A stretch of 64,000 bases of DNA from Streptomyces sp. NBC_01283 (GTDB taxonomy: Bacteria; Actinomycetota; Actinomycetes; Streptomycetales; Streptomycetaceae), in contig NZ_CP108430.1 of assembly GCF_041435335.1 (NCBI RefSeq), forward strand, positions 8,590,001 to 8,654,000. The letters are read 5' to 3'. Positions 24,982 through 33,409 of the stretch are shown piece after piece. Position 1 is the first letter of the stretch; every line of letters starts with the position of its first letter. The translations under genes and the position numbers were made by a program. The notes below the pieces were generated by a model. The model searched no databases. It was given only the letters and a program-made list of their open reading frames with translations, and was not told where the DNA came from.

Positions 24982-26397
24982 TCAGCTCAAGGCAGCCGCA
25001 CCCGCAGCGGCCTGCTCCTGCGCACGGGCGCGGGCGGTCGCGGCCTGAGCCGTGTCTCCGAGCCGGTCGGCCAGCCTGGCACGTGCCCGCCAGTTGTAGG
25101 GACAGATGGGGCGCAAGTTGATCCGTTCGCTGAGCAGAGTCCGCGCCAGGTCGTGACGGCCGGAACGGATGGCCGCCTCCACGAGCGTCCGCTGGATGGC
25201 ATCGCGCTGCGCGTGGCTGCCGCCGAAGGAATTGAGGTGGTAGCGGATGGGGACGAGCAACTCGACCACGCGGGCGTACTGCCGCTGCCGGTAGGCGATG
25301 AGGGCACGGCACACCGGGATGCCGATCTTGCGTGTCATCGCGTGATTCGACACCGAGGTGTCGGTCCGGGCGAGCCACTGCTCGCGGTCCTTCACCAGTC
25401 GCTCGGCATCCGAGAGCCGCCCCGCCCCCGCGTACGCCATCACGGCGTGGACGTCGTTGAAGGCGTAGTAGGCGCCGTCATCGCGCCCGGCCCAAGCCTG
25501 GGCGAGGGCAGTCCAACGGGACTCGACGTCGGTGTCGACCAGGAGCAGCCGCCACAGCAGGGCGGAGGCGTCCAGGAGTTCCATGGCGATGGCCTCCGAC
25601 GCCTCGTTGTGGAGAGTGCTGTCGTAGACGCCGAGGACCCGTTCGATGCTGTCCGCCTCGAGCGCGTACAGGGCGTAGTGCCACGCGTTGTGCACGGAGA
25701 GGTAGTTGCCGTCGGCCCAGTCCTCGGCCCGCGCGTCCATGTAGCGGATCCCCTGGCCGAACAGCCCTCGCATCTCGTAGGTGTGGACGACCGCGTGGAT
25801 GCCCCACACATCCCGTGGGTGACGTTCGACCGCCTGTAGTCCGATCTCCTCCGCGTGGCCGTAGTGCCCGGCCTCTTCGAGCCCGAAGGCGTACATCCCC
25901 AGCAGCGGACCGAAGTGCGGGTCATCACCGTCCCATGCGGAGAGTGCGCCACCGATCCGGTCACGCAACCGCTGCGCGTCCCCGGTGAAGAAGTCGATCT
26001 GGTGACCGACGGCCAGGGCTAGGGCGTCGTGGGGGAACTCGGTGCTGATCTCGCCGAGGATCTCCCCGGCCCGCAGCATGTCTCCCTCCAGCCACGTCTC
26101 GGCAGCGGCCGCGTGCATCTTCTCGCGAGGCGAGAGCCCGGCAGGATCGACCGCACCTCGAAAGGCGCTGAAGGAACGACGGGCATCGGCCGCTTCTTTC
26201 TCCTCGGTGCCGAGAAGCCCGAGGTAGGCGCCGAAGACGTGCGCCATCGCGGAATCCGGAGAGGCTGCCACCATTGCCTGCGCCTCGTCAGCAACCTCGC
26301 TACGGAAGAACAACAGTGCGTCCAGCGCTCGTTCGTAGTGACGCGCGGCTTCGTCGCTGGTGCCACTCAGGATGTGGGCATGCCGATCAATTTCCAT
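24982..26397 (-). CDS. TTC38-like tetratricopeptide repeat protein
   Basis: It starts at ATG 26397, giving 471 residues, about the same length as TTC38 family members (roughly 470). The sequence is all-helical with TPR-like pairs. It includes 'HYERALDALLFF', 'VFGAYLGLLGTEEKEAADARRSF', 'MYAFGLEEAGHYGHAEEIGLQAVERHPRDVWGIHAVVHTYEMRG' and 'NYLSVHNAWHYALYALE', which is a strong family signature. No signal peptide or membrane segment. The biochemical role of the family is unknown. It is a monocistronic leftward gene whose 5' region carries simple sequence repeats. Confidence 0.85.
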   Translation of the reverse strand: MEIDRHAHILSGTSDEAARHYERALDALLFFRSEVADEAQAMVAASPDSAMAHVFGAYLGLLGTEEKEAADARRSFSAFRGAVDPAGLSPREKMHAAAAETWLEGDMLRAGEILGEISTEFPHDALALAVGHQIDFFTGDAQRLRDRIGGALSAWDGDDPHFGPLLGMYAFGLEEAGHYGHAEEIGLQAVERHPRDVWGIHAVVHTYEMRGLFGQGIRYMDARAEDWADGNYLSVHNAWHYALYALEADSIERVLGVYDSTLHNEASEAIAMELLDASALLWRLLLVDTDVESRWTALAQAWAGRDDGAYYAFNDVHAVMAYAGAGRLSDAERLVKDREQWLARTDTSVSNHAMTRKIGIPVCRALIAYRQRQYARVVELLVPIRYHLNSFGGSHAQRDAIQRTLVEAAIRSGRHDLARTLLSERINLRPICPYNWRARARLADRLGDTAQAATARARAQEQAAAGAAALS

Positions 26398-26453
26398 CGC
26401 TGTCGCCTCTCCCGCAGATCTGCCCGGCCTCTCGGGAGCACCCGATTCCGGTT

Positions 26454-26500
26454 CACCCTGTCCACCCTGCCCACCCTGTCCAGTCAGTCAGTCAGTCAGT
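26454..26500. repeat. Compound microsatellite: 9-bp repeat x3 then CAGT x5
   Basis: CACCCTGTC, CACCCTGCC and CACCCTGTC run in tandem from 26454 to 26480, followed without a gap by five perfect CAGT units (26481-26500). It lies 57-103 bp upstream of the TTC38-like start codon and outside any supported gene. Such tracts can change length by slippage. Confidence 0.8.
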
Positions 26501-26628
26501 CCGGCTGGTTCGGTCAGTACAGCCAGTCCAGTCTGGCGATTTCTGCCCGTGGGACATGAGGGCGATGCTCGGTTCACCGGAACGTCATACTGCTGGGCGA
26601 GCTACGGCGGTTCGGTTTCCCGGAGCCG

Positions 26629-27903
26629 TCACGGTTGCCGACCACGCGTGTTCCACCCGATCGCTGCGGCGAGCAAGGCGGCCGCTGGAACCAGCAGCAG
26701 GGCGACTCGGCTTCCCTGGTCCGCCGCGATGTGTGCGAACAACGCCGCGCCCAGCGCGCCGCCGACCATGTCGAGGCTGCTCAACCAGGACATCGCCTCG
26801 GTGATGCGTTCTTCGGGGGCGAGGTCGCCGCCGGTCGTACGCAGTGCTGCGAACGTGCATCCGATCACCAGCCCGGCCAGCGGGCAGGCCAGGAGCACCG
26901 CAAGAGGCGACAAGCCTGAGGCGAACGTCAGCGCGCCGGCCCCGGCTGCGAAGACACAGAGGAGTACGGAGACTTTGCGGTCGTGGGACAGGAGAGTCGG
27001 AACGGCGCCCAGAGCGAGGCTGCCCAGCACACTGCCGATGGACAGGATCCCCAGGTACAGGCCGGTGAACCCGGCCGCGTGGTACTCCCGTGCGTAGATC
27101 GGCAGCACCACGTCCACCGCGGTCACCGCCATGACGAAGAGCGCGTCCGAAGCCAGCAGGCGCCGCAAGGGGGCGGACGTCAGGGGACCGAGCCAATGCC
27201 CGAACCGAGCGGACTGTGTGGGCGGAGCGGAACGTGAAGGCGGACCCGGCGAGTTGATCAGGAGGCCGACTGAAGCGGCGGTCAGCAGCCCCACGACTGC
27301 GAACGGGGCGACCGGTGAGACCGACAGACTGAGCCAACTGGCGAGCACAGGACCGCTGATCAGCGCGGCTCCCATCATCGACGAGTCGAGGGCCATCGCC
27401 GTCGCCAGCAACCCGGCGTTCGAGGAACTGCTCATGGAGCGGTGCCAGACCGAGCGCATCATGACGCCGACAGGAGGCGCGCTCGCCCCCATGGCTGCGG
27501 CGAGCGCGAAGATCGCGCCGACGGACCCGCCGCCGCTCACCACCAGGACCAGCAGGGCAGAGGCCATCAGGTATGCGGTCAGAAAACCCAACAGGACCGG
27601 GCACGGTGCGAGCCGGTCGACGAGACGGCCACGCAGGGGAGCGGTGACTCCTTGGCCCACTGCCAGGGCGCTCACCGCAAGACCTGCGGTTCCGTACGTG
27701 TGATCCCGGGCGACCAGGAGCAGCAGACTCAGGCCGACCATGCCGGACGGCAGTTTCGACGCCATGCCGATCGAGGCGAGTCGCCAGAAGCCGGGTACGT
27801 CCTTCAGGCGCCGGTAGGCGCCGAGGAATCGCCGGGGCGCTGGCTCGGTCTGCTCCGGCGGCACGGTGAGGGCGTCGGTGCAGACCGCGTTTTCCCGGCC
27901 CAC
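26629..27903 (-). CDS. MFS transporter
   Basis: The start is taken as GTG 27903, which overlaps the TAG stop of the upstream merR-type gene (TAGTG), implying translational coupling; no strong ribosome binding site is seen. The 424-residue product has about 12 hydrophobic segments. The first includes 'SKLPSGMVGLSLLLLVARDHTYG', with an intracellular loop 'PLRGRLVDRLAP' between segments 2 and 3 (MFS motif A-like). It resembles actinobacterial drug or metabolite exporters. Encoded directly behind a MerR regulator, it is probably induced by a ligand of that regulator. Substrate unknown. Confidence 0.85.
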   Translation of the reverse strand: MGRENAVCTDALTVPPEQTEPAPRRFLGAYRRLKDVPGFWRLASIGMASKLPSGMVGLSLLLLVARDHTYGTAGLAVSALAVGQGVTAPLRGRLVDRLAPCPVLLGFLTAYLMASALLVLVVSGGGSVGAIFALAAAMGASAPPVGVMMRSVWHRSMSSSSNAGLLATAMALDSSMMGAALISGPVLASWLSLSVSPVAPFAVVGLLTAASVGLLINSPGPPSRSAPPTQSARFGHWLGPLTSAPLRRLLASDALFVMAVTAVDVVLPIYAREYHAAGFTGLYLGILSIGSVLGSLALGAVPTLLSHDRKVSVLLCVFAAGAGALTFASGLSPLAVLLACPLAGLVIGCTFAALRTTGGDLAPEERITEAMSWLSSLDMVGGALGAALFAHIAADQGSRVALLLVPAAALLAAAIGWNTRGRQP

Positions 27904-28841
27904 TACTGAGGCAGTCGTGCGCGCAGGGCCGCGATGGCCCAGTCGAGCGCAGGCGCCAGACTCTCGGGCGCGGGCCACCCGTTGATGACCGCGAGCAGCG
28001 TCAAGTAGCGGTCGCGTCGGGGGTCGTCCATGGATTGCAGGCGGGACACCAGGCGCCGGCGGAGGGCGGTGTCGTCGGGGACTCCGAGGATGTGCGCGTA
28101 GTGGGCCGCGAGCGCCGAGACCATCGATGCGGCCTCGGTCGAGGCTGGATCGATGCCTGCCGCCAAGGCCGGGGCGAACTGCGCGCGTACAGCCTCGGCG
28201 AGGATGCGTGGCAGGCCGGTGCTGTCGTCCTGGGCGCGGTCGGCCGCCAGATCCCTGGCCATGCCCTGCATGGTGGAGCGGAACCCCGGATCCTGGAACA
28301 GCTCGGCAAGCTCCACCCAAGCCTCGACCTGTTCGGCCTCGGGGTTGTCCGGTAGCTCGGGCGTGAGGGAGCGGGTGACCGCCGCGAAGGCAGGGTGGTC
28401 GTGAAGGCCGTCGAATACGGTGCCCAGGAAGTCGTCGATCAGACGTTGGCGTTCGTCTTCGGAGAGCTTGGCCAGCTTGTGCATGAGATCCAACTCCTCA
28501 GGGGTGGAACCGCGCTTGGCCACCGCTGTCAGCACCGCTCGCCGTAGGCGCAGCACACGGATCTGCACCTCAAGCGCGTCCGCGTGTGCTGCGGCAACCT
28601 CGGGGAGGGAGACCTCCCGGTCCACGACCTTCCGGATGGTGGGGAGGTCAAGACCCAGGTCGCGCAGGGTGCGTACGAGGTCGAGGCGGGTGACGGCGTC
28701 GGTGCCGTACAGGCGGTAGCCGGCCGGGCTGCGGTCGGCCGGCGGCACGATCCCCGCGTCGGAGTAGAACCTGACGGTCTTGACGGTCAGGCCGGTCCGC
28801 CGTGCCAGATCACCGATCGAGTAGAGCGTGTCGCCGTTCAT
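27903..28841 (-). CDS. MerR-family regulator with long effector domain
   Basis: It starts at ATG 28841 behind GGTGGGG; 312 residues. The N-terminal MerR winged helix reads 'YSIGDLARRTGLTVKTVRFYSDAGIVPPADRSPAGYRLY', followed by 'LDLVRTLRDLGLDLPTIRKVV' and a coiled-coil region. The remaining roughly 200 residues form a helical domain with 'SEDERQRLIDDFLGTVFDG', probably for ligand sensing; it is much larger than in metal-type MerR proteins and lacks metal-binding cysteines. An inverted repeat just upstream suggests autoregulation. It is co-transcribed with the MFS gene. Confidence 0.9.
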   Translation of the reverse strand: MNGDTLYSIGDLARRTGLTVKTVRFYSDAGIVPPADRSPAGYRLYGTDAVTRLDLVRTLRDLGLDLPTIRKVVDREVSLPEVAAAHADALEVQIRVLRLRRAVLTAVAKRGSTPEELDLMHKLAKLSEDERQRLIDDFLGTVFDGLHDHPAFAAVTRSLTPELPDNPEAEQVEAWVELAELFQDPGFRSTMQGMARDLAADRAQDDSTGLPRILAEAVRAQFAPALAAGIDPASTEAASMVSALAAHYAHILGVPDDTALRRRLVSRLQSMDDPRRDRYLTLLAVINGWPAPESLAPALDWAIAALRARLPQ

Positions 28842-28855
28842 GACCCCACCTTCGT

Positions 28856-28878
28856 GTCTCCCCCTACTGGAGACTCAA
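28856..28878 (-). promoter_or_regulatory. MerR-type operator/promoter
   Basis: On the minus strand TTGAGT (28878-28873) overlaps an inverted repeat GTCTCC-N7-GGAGAC (28874-28856). This is how MerR-type drug regulators place a dyad in the spacer after the -35. The dyad ends 15 bp before the merR ATG, so the transcript would have a very short leader. The -10 hexamer is not clear. Confidence 0.5.
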
Positions 28879-28910
28879 GCCGCGTCAGCCATGGGGATGG
28901 AGTCCAGTAC

Positions 28911-29858
28911 CTACTGAGCACGCGCACGCGTGGCCCCCAGGGCGTTGAGCAGGTGGCGGATCGCGGGGGACAGCGGCCCCGGTCGCACGGCAAGGCTGAC
29001 GGGCGAGCGCGCGCCGAGCAGCGCCCGGAAGGCGATACGGCGGGCCGGGGGAAGATCACCCACAAGGTCGAAGACCGTCCAGGAGGCCGCCCCTCTCATC
29101 GAGCAATCTGAGTCCGTGGCGATCGCTGCCAGCGTCTCCTGCAAGGTGGTGAAGTGCGGTCCGGCCGGCATGTCGATGCCCGATGTCCGCAGCAAGCCCG
29201 TCACCAGATCGTGAAACGCCGGGTTGCGCTCCCGTGGCGCCAACCGCAGCGGCAGGCCCGCGAGATCGGCCGGTTCGAGACGGGGCATGGCTGCCAGCGG
29301 ATGGTTCGCGGGCAGTGCGACGATCAGCGGATCGTCCCAGACCGTCAGCATCTCAAGGCCCGGCAGCGGTCCGCCTCCCCGGACGAGCGCAGCATCCAAC
29401 TCTCCGCTCCGCAGTGCCCCGATACGCCGCTCACGGGCCTCCTGCACCAACCGGACCCGAAGGCCCGGAACATGTTCCGCCAGCACGTCGAGGGCCGGAT
29501 ACACGCGCTCCGCGAACGCCCTGGTGGTGCCGAGCCGCAGTATGCCCTCACCGGCGGCGAGCATCTCGGCAGCCACGTGCCCCACACGTGCAGCGGCCGC
29601 GAGCGCGGCCCGCGCCTCCGGAAGCAGCCGCTCCCCGGCCGCTGTCAGCCCCACTCGACGGGTGGTCCGGTCGAAGAGGCGCAGGCCCAACTCCCGCTCG
29701 AGACGGGCAACCTGCTGGCTCACCGAGGCCTGTACGACGTGCAGCCGCACCGCCGCCCGCCCGAAGCCGCCTTCGTCCGCGACCGCCACGAAGTACTCGA
29801 GCTGCCGAAGCTCCACAGCCGTCGTCGCCCCTCCCGTATCCGGTCCACCCGTGCGCAT
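28911..29858 (-). CDS. LysR-family transcriptional regulator
   Basis: The frame starts at ATG 29858 (315 residues), but a GTG 14 codons later (VELRQLEYFVAVADEGGF) is also possible because family members usually begin there. The HTH is 'GGFGRAAVRLHVVQASVSQQVARLERELGLRLFDRTTRRVGLT'. The substrate-binding domain follows with 'ILRLGTTRAFAERVYPALDVL' and 'ALPANHPLAAMPRLEPADLAG'. It is divergent from a small cupin gene, the usual arrangement for a LysR protein and its target, so regulation of the cupin gene is likely. Effector unknown. Confidence 0.9.
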   Translation of the reverse strand: MRTGGPDTGGATTAVELRQLEYFVAVADEGGFGRAAVRLHVVQASVSQQVARLERELGLRLFDRTTRRVGLTAAGERLLPEARAALAAAARVGHVAAEMLAAGEGILRLGTTRAFAERVYPALDVLAEHVPGLRVRLVQEARERRIGALRSGELDAALVRGGGPLPGLEMLTVWDDPLIVALPANHPLAAMPRLEPADLAGLPLRLAPRERNPAFHDLVTGLLRTSGIDMPAGPHFTTLQETLAAIATDSDCSMRGAASWTVFDLVGDLPPARRIAFRALLGARSPVSLAVRPGPLSPAIRHLLNALGATRARAQ

Positions 29859-29964
29859 TCATCGGCTCAGGTGATCACTGCCTTCATGAACAGCTTCTTG
29901 GACGCGCTGTGTTCCCGCGATGGACTGGTGCTCAAGACCACCCACCGTGCCCGAGGAGTACGAC

Positions 29965-30438
29965 GTGCCCCGCAACCCACAGCCCTTGATCGTCCACGCA
30001 CAAGACGCGGAGGAAGTGCCCCTGCCCGGAGGCGGCCGGTTCCGACTGCTGGAGGACAGCCGGGCGACCTGTGGGCTCCTGGGGGCCAACCGGCTCGTGC
30101 TGCCGGCGGGCGCCGACGGCACGCGCCCGCATCACCATCGCTTGTCCACCGAGCTCTTCTATGTGCTCGACGGCACCATGGAGTTCCTGATCGACGGCGC
30201 CCTGACGGCCGTGGACAAGGGCGGCCTGATCGTGGTGCCGCCCGGCATGGTGCACGCCTTCGGAGCGGCGGCCGAGGGCCCGGCGGAGTTCTTCGCCGTG
30301 CTCACCCCAGGAATCGAACGGTTCGGGTACTTCCGGCAGCTGGGGCGCATCGCGCGAGGCGAGGCGGAGTGGGACAGCATGGATGAGCTGCATGACAGGT
30401 ATGACGTGCACTTCGTCGGGGGACCGCAGTGGCGCTGA
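29965..30438 (+). CDS. Cupin-domain protein
   Basis: GTG 29965 is chosen because GAGGAG stands six bases upstream; 157 residues. The single cupin_2 barrel has 'GTRPHHHRLSTELFYVLDGTMEFLIDG' (metal-binding histidines and Glu of motif 1) and 'GGLIVVPPGMVHAFG' (motif 2 His). It is a soluble cytoplasmic protein of a family that includes small-molecule isomerases, dioxygenases and quercetinase-like proteins; the exact reaction is not predictable. Divergent to the LysR gene. Confidence 0.85.
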   Translation: MPRNPQPLIVHAQDAEEVPLPGGGRFRLLEDSRATCGLLGANRLVLPAGADGTRPHHHRLSTELFYVLDGTMEFLIDGALTAVDKGGLIVVPPGMVHAFGAAAEGPAEFFAVLTPGIERFGYFRQLGRIARGEAEWDSMDELHDRYDVHFVGGPQWR

Positions 30439-30525
30439 CAAGGCGGCGGCAGGCAACAAGGAAACGGCAGGCAGGAGGGAAGTGGCTGTCGATCCATCCA
30501 GCGCTCTCCGAGGGGGCAGCGGCCC

Positions 30526-31728
30526 TTATGCCGCCGCTCCTGCCGGATCATCGAGCACAGCCCGTACGACCGAGTGCGCCGCCCCCAGCAACGGGCCATC
30601 CGGGCCCAGACCTGACACAGCGACAGCACACGCCGTGTCCGCCGTGCGGCGCCCCAACTCGACCTCCAGCGACGGCAGCAACCACGGCGCGAGCCTCGAC
30701 AGGGCTCCGCCGAGCACCACCGAACGCGGGTCCAGCAGATTCACCGCACCGGTGAGCGCGATGCCCAGGGCGGCGCCCGCGCCGCGCAGTGCCCTTCGTA
30801 CGTCCTCGTCGCCCCGCTCGGCGCGTTCCGCGAGAAGTCCGACGCGGTCCGCACCGGGGTCAAGGCCTGCCGCGCGCAACACCGCCTCCTCGCCCGCGTA
30901 CTGCTCCAGGCAGCCACGGCCGCCACACGGACACTCCGGACCGTCCGGCCACACCGGCACGTGGCCCAGCTCGCCCGCGAAGCCGCGTGTCCCGCGCAGG
31001 AGCTGCCCGTCGACGACCAGTGCGGCGCCGATGCCGATCTCCGCGGACACGTGGAGGAAGTCCTGGGGTACCTCGTCGCCGAGCCACAGCTCTGCCAAGG
31101 CGCCGAAGTTGGCCTCGTTGTCCACCGTCAGCGGCAGACTGCCCGGCAGCAGCGCGCCGAGGTCGACGTCGTGCCAGTGGAGGTTGGGGGCACGCACCAC
31201 CACCCCTGTGCCGCGGGCGACGAGGCCCGGGACCGCCACAGCCAGTCCCGCCGGGCGCAGTCCTGCCAGATGGGCTTCGTCGCTCACCTGCCGCACCAGT
31301 GCGATGAGTTCCTTCAGAACGGGTTGGGGGGCGCGCCCCCGGTTGTCTCCCTGCCGCACGGCACGCGCGCGTACCTCTCCGCGCAGGTTGACCGCGCACA
31401 CCGAGAGATGGTCGACGCCCACTTCGGCTCCGATGCCGGCCGGTCCGCTTCCGCTGACCGCGAGCGCGGATCCGGGGCGCCCCACCTTGCCGGGGCGCTC
31501 TGGGCCCAGCTCGTCCAGAAGCCCGGACCGGATCAACTCGTCCACCAGGGTGGAGACGGCGGCCCGTGTCAGACCGACCCGGGTGGCCACGGCGGCACGG
31601 GAGAGCGGCCCGTGCGCCGCGACGGCGTGCATGACGCGCGAGAGGTTGCGGCGGCGCATCCCCCGCTGGGTGTCGGGCAGCGGAACTCCGGACGTGCCCC
31701 GGTGCGCGTCGTGCGGTGGTGCGGTCAT
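30526..31728 (-). CDS. ROK-family transcriptional regulator (XylR-like, copy 2)
   Basis: It starts at ATG 31728, 400 residues. An HTH ('LSRAAVATRVGLTRAAVSTLVDELIRSGLL') is followed by a ROK sugar-binding domain. The latter has 'VDNEANFGALAELWLG', 'GIGAALVVDGQLLRGTRGFAGELGHV' and the zinc motif 'CPCGGRGCLEQYAG'. It is clearly related to the ROK protein at 18489-19733. The gene follows xylB by 28 bp on the same strand, so xylB and this regulator likely form an operon. It probably represses the xylA/xylB divergent promoters through the dyad at 33301-33331, with xylose as inducer (inference from Bacillus XylR). Confidence 0.9.
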   Translation of the reverse strand: MTAPPHDAHRGTSGVPLPDTQRGMRRRNLSRVMHAVAAHGPLSRAAVATRVGLTRAAVSTLVDELIRSGLLDELGPERPGKVGRPGSALAVSGSGPAGIGAEVGVDHLSVCAVNLRGEVRARAVRQGDNRGRAPQPVLKELIALVRQVSDEAHLAGLRPAGLAVAVPGLVARGTGVVVRAPNLHWHDVDLGALLPGSLPLTVDNEANFGALAELWLGDEVPQDFLHVSAEIGIGAALVVDGQLLRGTRGFAGELGHVPVWPDGPECPCGGRGCLEQYAGEEAVLRAAGLDPGADRVGLLAERAERGDEDVRRALRGAGAALGIALTGAVNLLDPRSVVLGGALSRLAPWLLPSLEVELGRRTADTACAVAVSGLGPDGPLLGAAHSVVRAVLDDPAGAAA

Positions 31729-31756
31729 ACCCCCGTCAGTCCCTGTTCTTCCGTCC

Positions 31757-33220
31757 TCACGGCCGTACGTCCTCGTGGCCCCTGGCGTCGAGCAGCGGCG
31801 CCGCGTCGGAGACTACCCCGGCGATCCGCGCCAGCGCCGCCTCGTCCCGCTCCACAGGGGGCAGCACGGGCCCCTCGGCCGTGCCCCAGCGCCGGGCGAC
31901 AGCCGCGGGATCCTCGCCCGTGAGGAGGCCCGCGGCTTGCGCGGCGGCACCGAGTGCGACCAGCTCCTTGGCCTCGGGCACCTGAACGGCCCGCCCGGAG
32001 AGCCGACGTACGGTGTCCTGCCAGGCCGTGCCACGTGCTCCGCCGCCGATGAGCAGGAGCGGATCCGAGCGGTCCGCGTCCGTGTCCAGGACCAGATCGA
32101 GGGCGCCCAGCAGAGAGTGCACAGCGCCGTCGTAGGCCGCCTGCAGCAGTTGCCCCGGAGTCGTGTCGTGCCGCAGCCCGTGCAGCAGCCCTGAGGCGTG
32201 CGGCAGGTCGGGGGTGCGCTCCCCGTCCAGGTAGGGCAGCAGGGTGACGGCGCCGCCCGCCTCCACTGCCTCACGGTCGAGGCTCAGCAGTGCGGCGACC
32301 CGGTCCACGGCCAGGGTGCAGTTGAGCGTGCAGGCCAGCGGGAGCCAGTCGCCGCGCGCGTCGGCGAAGCCGGCCACCGTGCCCGTCGGATCCGCCGGGC
32401 GCCGGGTGGAGACCGCGTACACGGTGCCCGACGTTCCCAGGCTCAGCACCGGGGTGCCGGGGCGCAGGCCGAGCCCGAGTGCCGCCGCCGCGTTGTCGCC
32501 GGTCCCCGGAGCGACCAGCGTGCCCTTGGAGAAGGGAAGTTCGCCGCTCCCGCGTACGGTGCCCGCGACCTCACCCGGGCGGACCACGCGCGGCAGGAGC
32601 TGCGGGTCCAGACCCACGAGCCCCAGGATCTCCTCGTCGTACGCCTCTGTCGCCGACGCCCACCACCCCGTACCGGAGACATCGCCCCGGTCGGTCGTGC
32701 CGCATCCCGTGAGGCGCTCGGTGAGGTAGTCGTGGGGGAGCCGCACGGCCGCGGTGGCGCGGGCGGCCTCGGGTTCGTGCTCGCTGAGCCAGGCCCACTT
32801 GGTCACCGTGAAGGAGGGGCCCGGCACGCTGCCGACGCGCTCGGCCCACGCCTTCGGGCCCCCCAGGCGGTCCACCAGCGAGCGTGCGTGCGCCGCCGAG
32901 CGCACGTCGTTCCACAGCATCGCGGGACGTACCGGCCTGGAATGCGCGTCCAGTGTGACGAGCCCGTGCTGCTGGCCGCCGACGGATACCGCGGCGGCCT
33001 CGCGCGCCGCGCCGCCGCACTGGTCCAGGGCCGCGCACAGGGCGTTCCACCACTCCTCGGGGTCGCTCTCGCGGGCGGCCCCCGAGCTGACGCTGTGCGG
33101 GGCCTGACCGCTGGCCACCACCTTGCCGGTGGCGGCGTCGACGACCAGGACCTTGGTGGACTGCGTGGAGCTGTCCACGCCGACGACGAGGGGCCCGTCG
33201 GCTGCTGGCGCTGATGACAT
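31757..33220 (-). CDS. xylB: Xylulokinase
   Basis: It starts at ATG 33220 with GGAG upstream; 487 residues, the typical length. FGGY kinase features: 'VVGVDSSTQSTKVLVVDAATG' (phosphate-1 loop), 'AVSVGGQQHGLVTLD' (substrate contact), 'MLWNDVRS', 'LPHDYLTERLTG', 'SLGTSGTVYAVS', and 'LLIGGGARGTAWQDTVRRLSGRAV' (adenosine site). It phosphorylates D-xylulose with ATP to xylulose 5-phosphate, feeding the pentose phosphate pathway. It is divergent from xylA copy 2 and is the only xylulokinase in the window, so it likely serves both xylose isomerases. Confidence 0.93.
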   Translation of the reverse strand: MSSAPAADGPLVVGVDSSTQSTKVLVVDAATGKVVASGQAPHSVSSGAARESDPEEWWNALCAALDQCGGAAREAAAVSVGGQQHGLVTLDAHSRPVRPAMLWNDVRSAAHARSLVDRLGGPKAWAERVGSVPGPSFTVTKWAWLSEHEPEAARATAAVRLPHDYLTERLTGCGTTDRGDVSGTGWWASATEAYDEEILGLVGLDPQLLPRVVRPGEVAGTVRGSGELPFSKGTLVAPGTGDNAAAALGLGLRPGTPVLSLGTSGTVYAVSTRRPADPTGTVAGFADARGDWLPLACTLNCTLAVDRVAALLSLDREAVEAGGAVTLLPYLDGERTPDLPHASGLLHGLRHDTTPGQLLQAAYDGAVHSLLGALDLVLDTDADRSDPLLLIGGGARGTAWQDTVRRLSGRAVQVPEAKELVALGAAAQAAGLLTGEDPAAVARRWGTAEGPVLPPVERDEAALARIAGVVSDAAPLLDARGHEDVRP

Positions 33221-33300
33221 CGGGGGTCTCCGTTCCCGCGGCTCTTTCCGGGCGCGCCCGGACTTCTTTCCGTCCGACCTTCCCAGGGATGCCTTCGGAT

Positions 33301-33331
33301 ACTAATTTGTTAAGTGCCATGACGAAATAGT
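33301..33331. promoter_or_regulatory. XylR/ROK-type operator between xylB and xylA
   Basis: ACTAATTTGTTAAG (33301-33314) and CATGACGAAATAGT (33318-33331) are inverted repeats matching at 10 of 14 positions around a 3-base centre. The pattern resembles the Bacillus XylR operator (TTAGTTTGTT...AACAAACTAA). It is A/T-rich in very G/C-rich surroundings and lies about 80 bp from each divergent start codon. A -10-like TAGTAT for xylB (33304-33299, minus strand) overlaps one arm. Confidence 0.6.
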
Positions 33332-33409
33332 CGCGGCAGCCATACATGGGCACGCAGTCGTGCCCGACTCGGCCATACAGCCGTGCACCAGTCATCCAGG
33401 GAGCCGCAC

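Noticed and set aside
26454..26500. Possible CRISPR-like repeat cluster
   Set aside because: Units are 4 and 9 bp in direct tandem without spacers; a microsatellite, not CRISPR.
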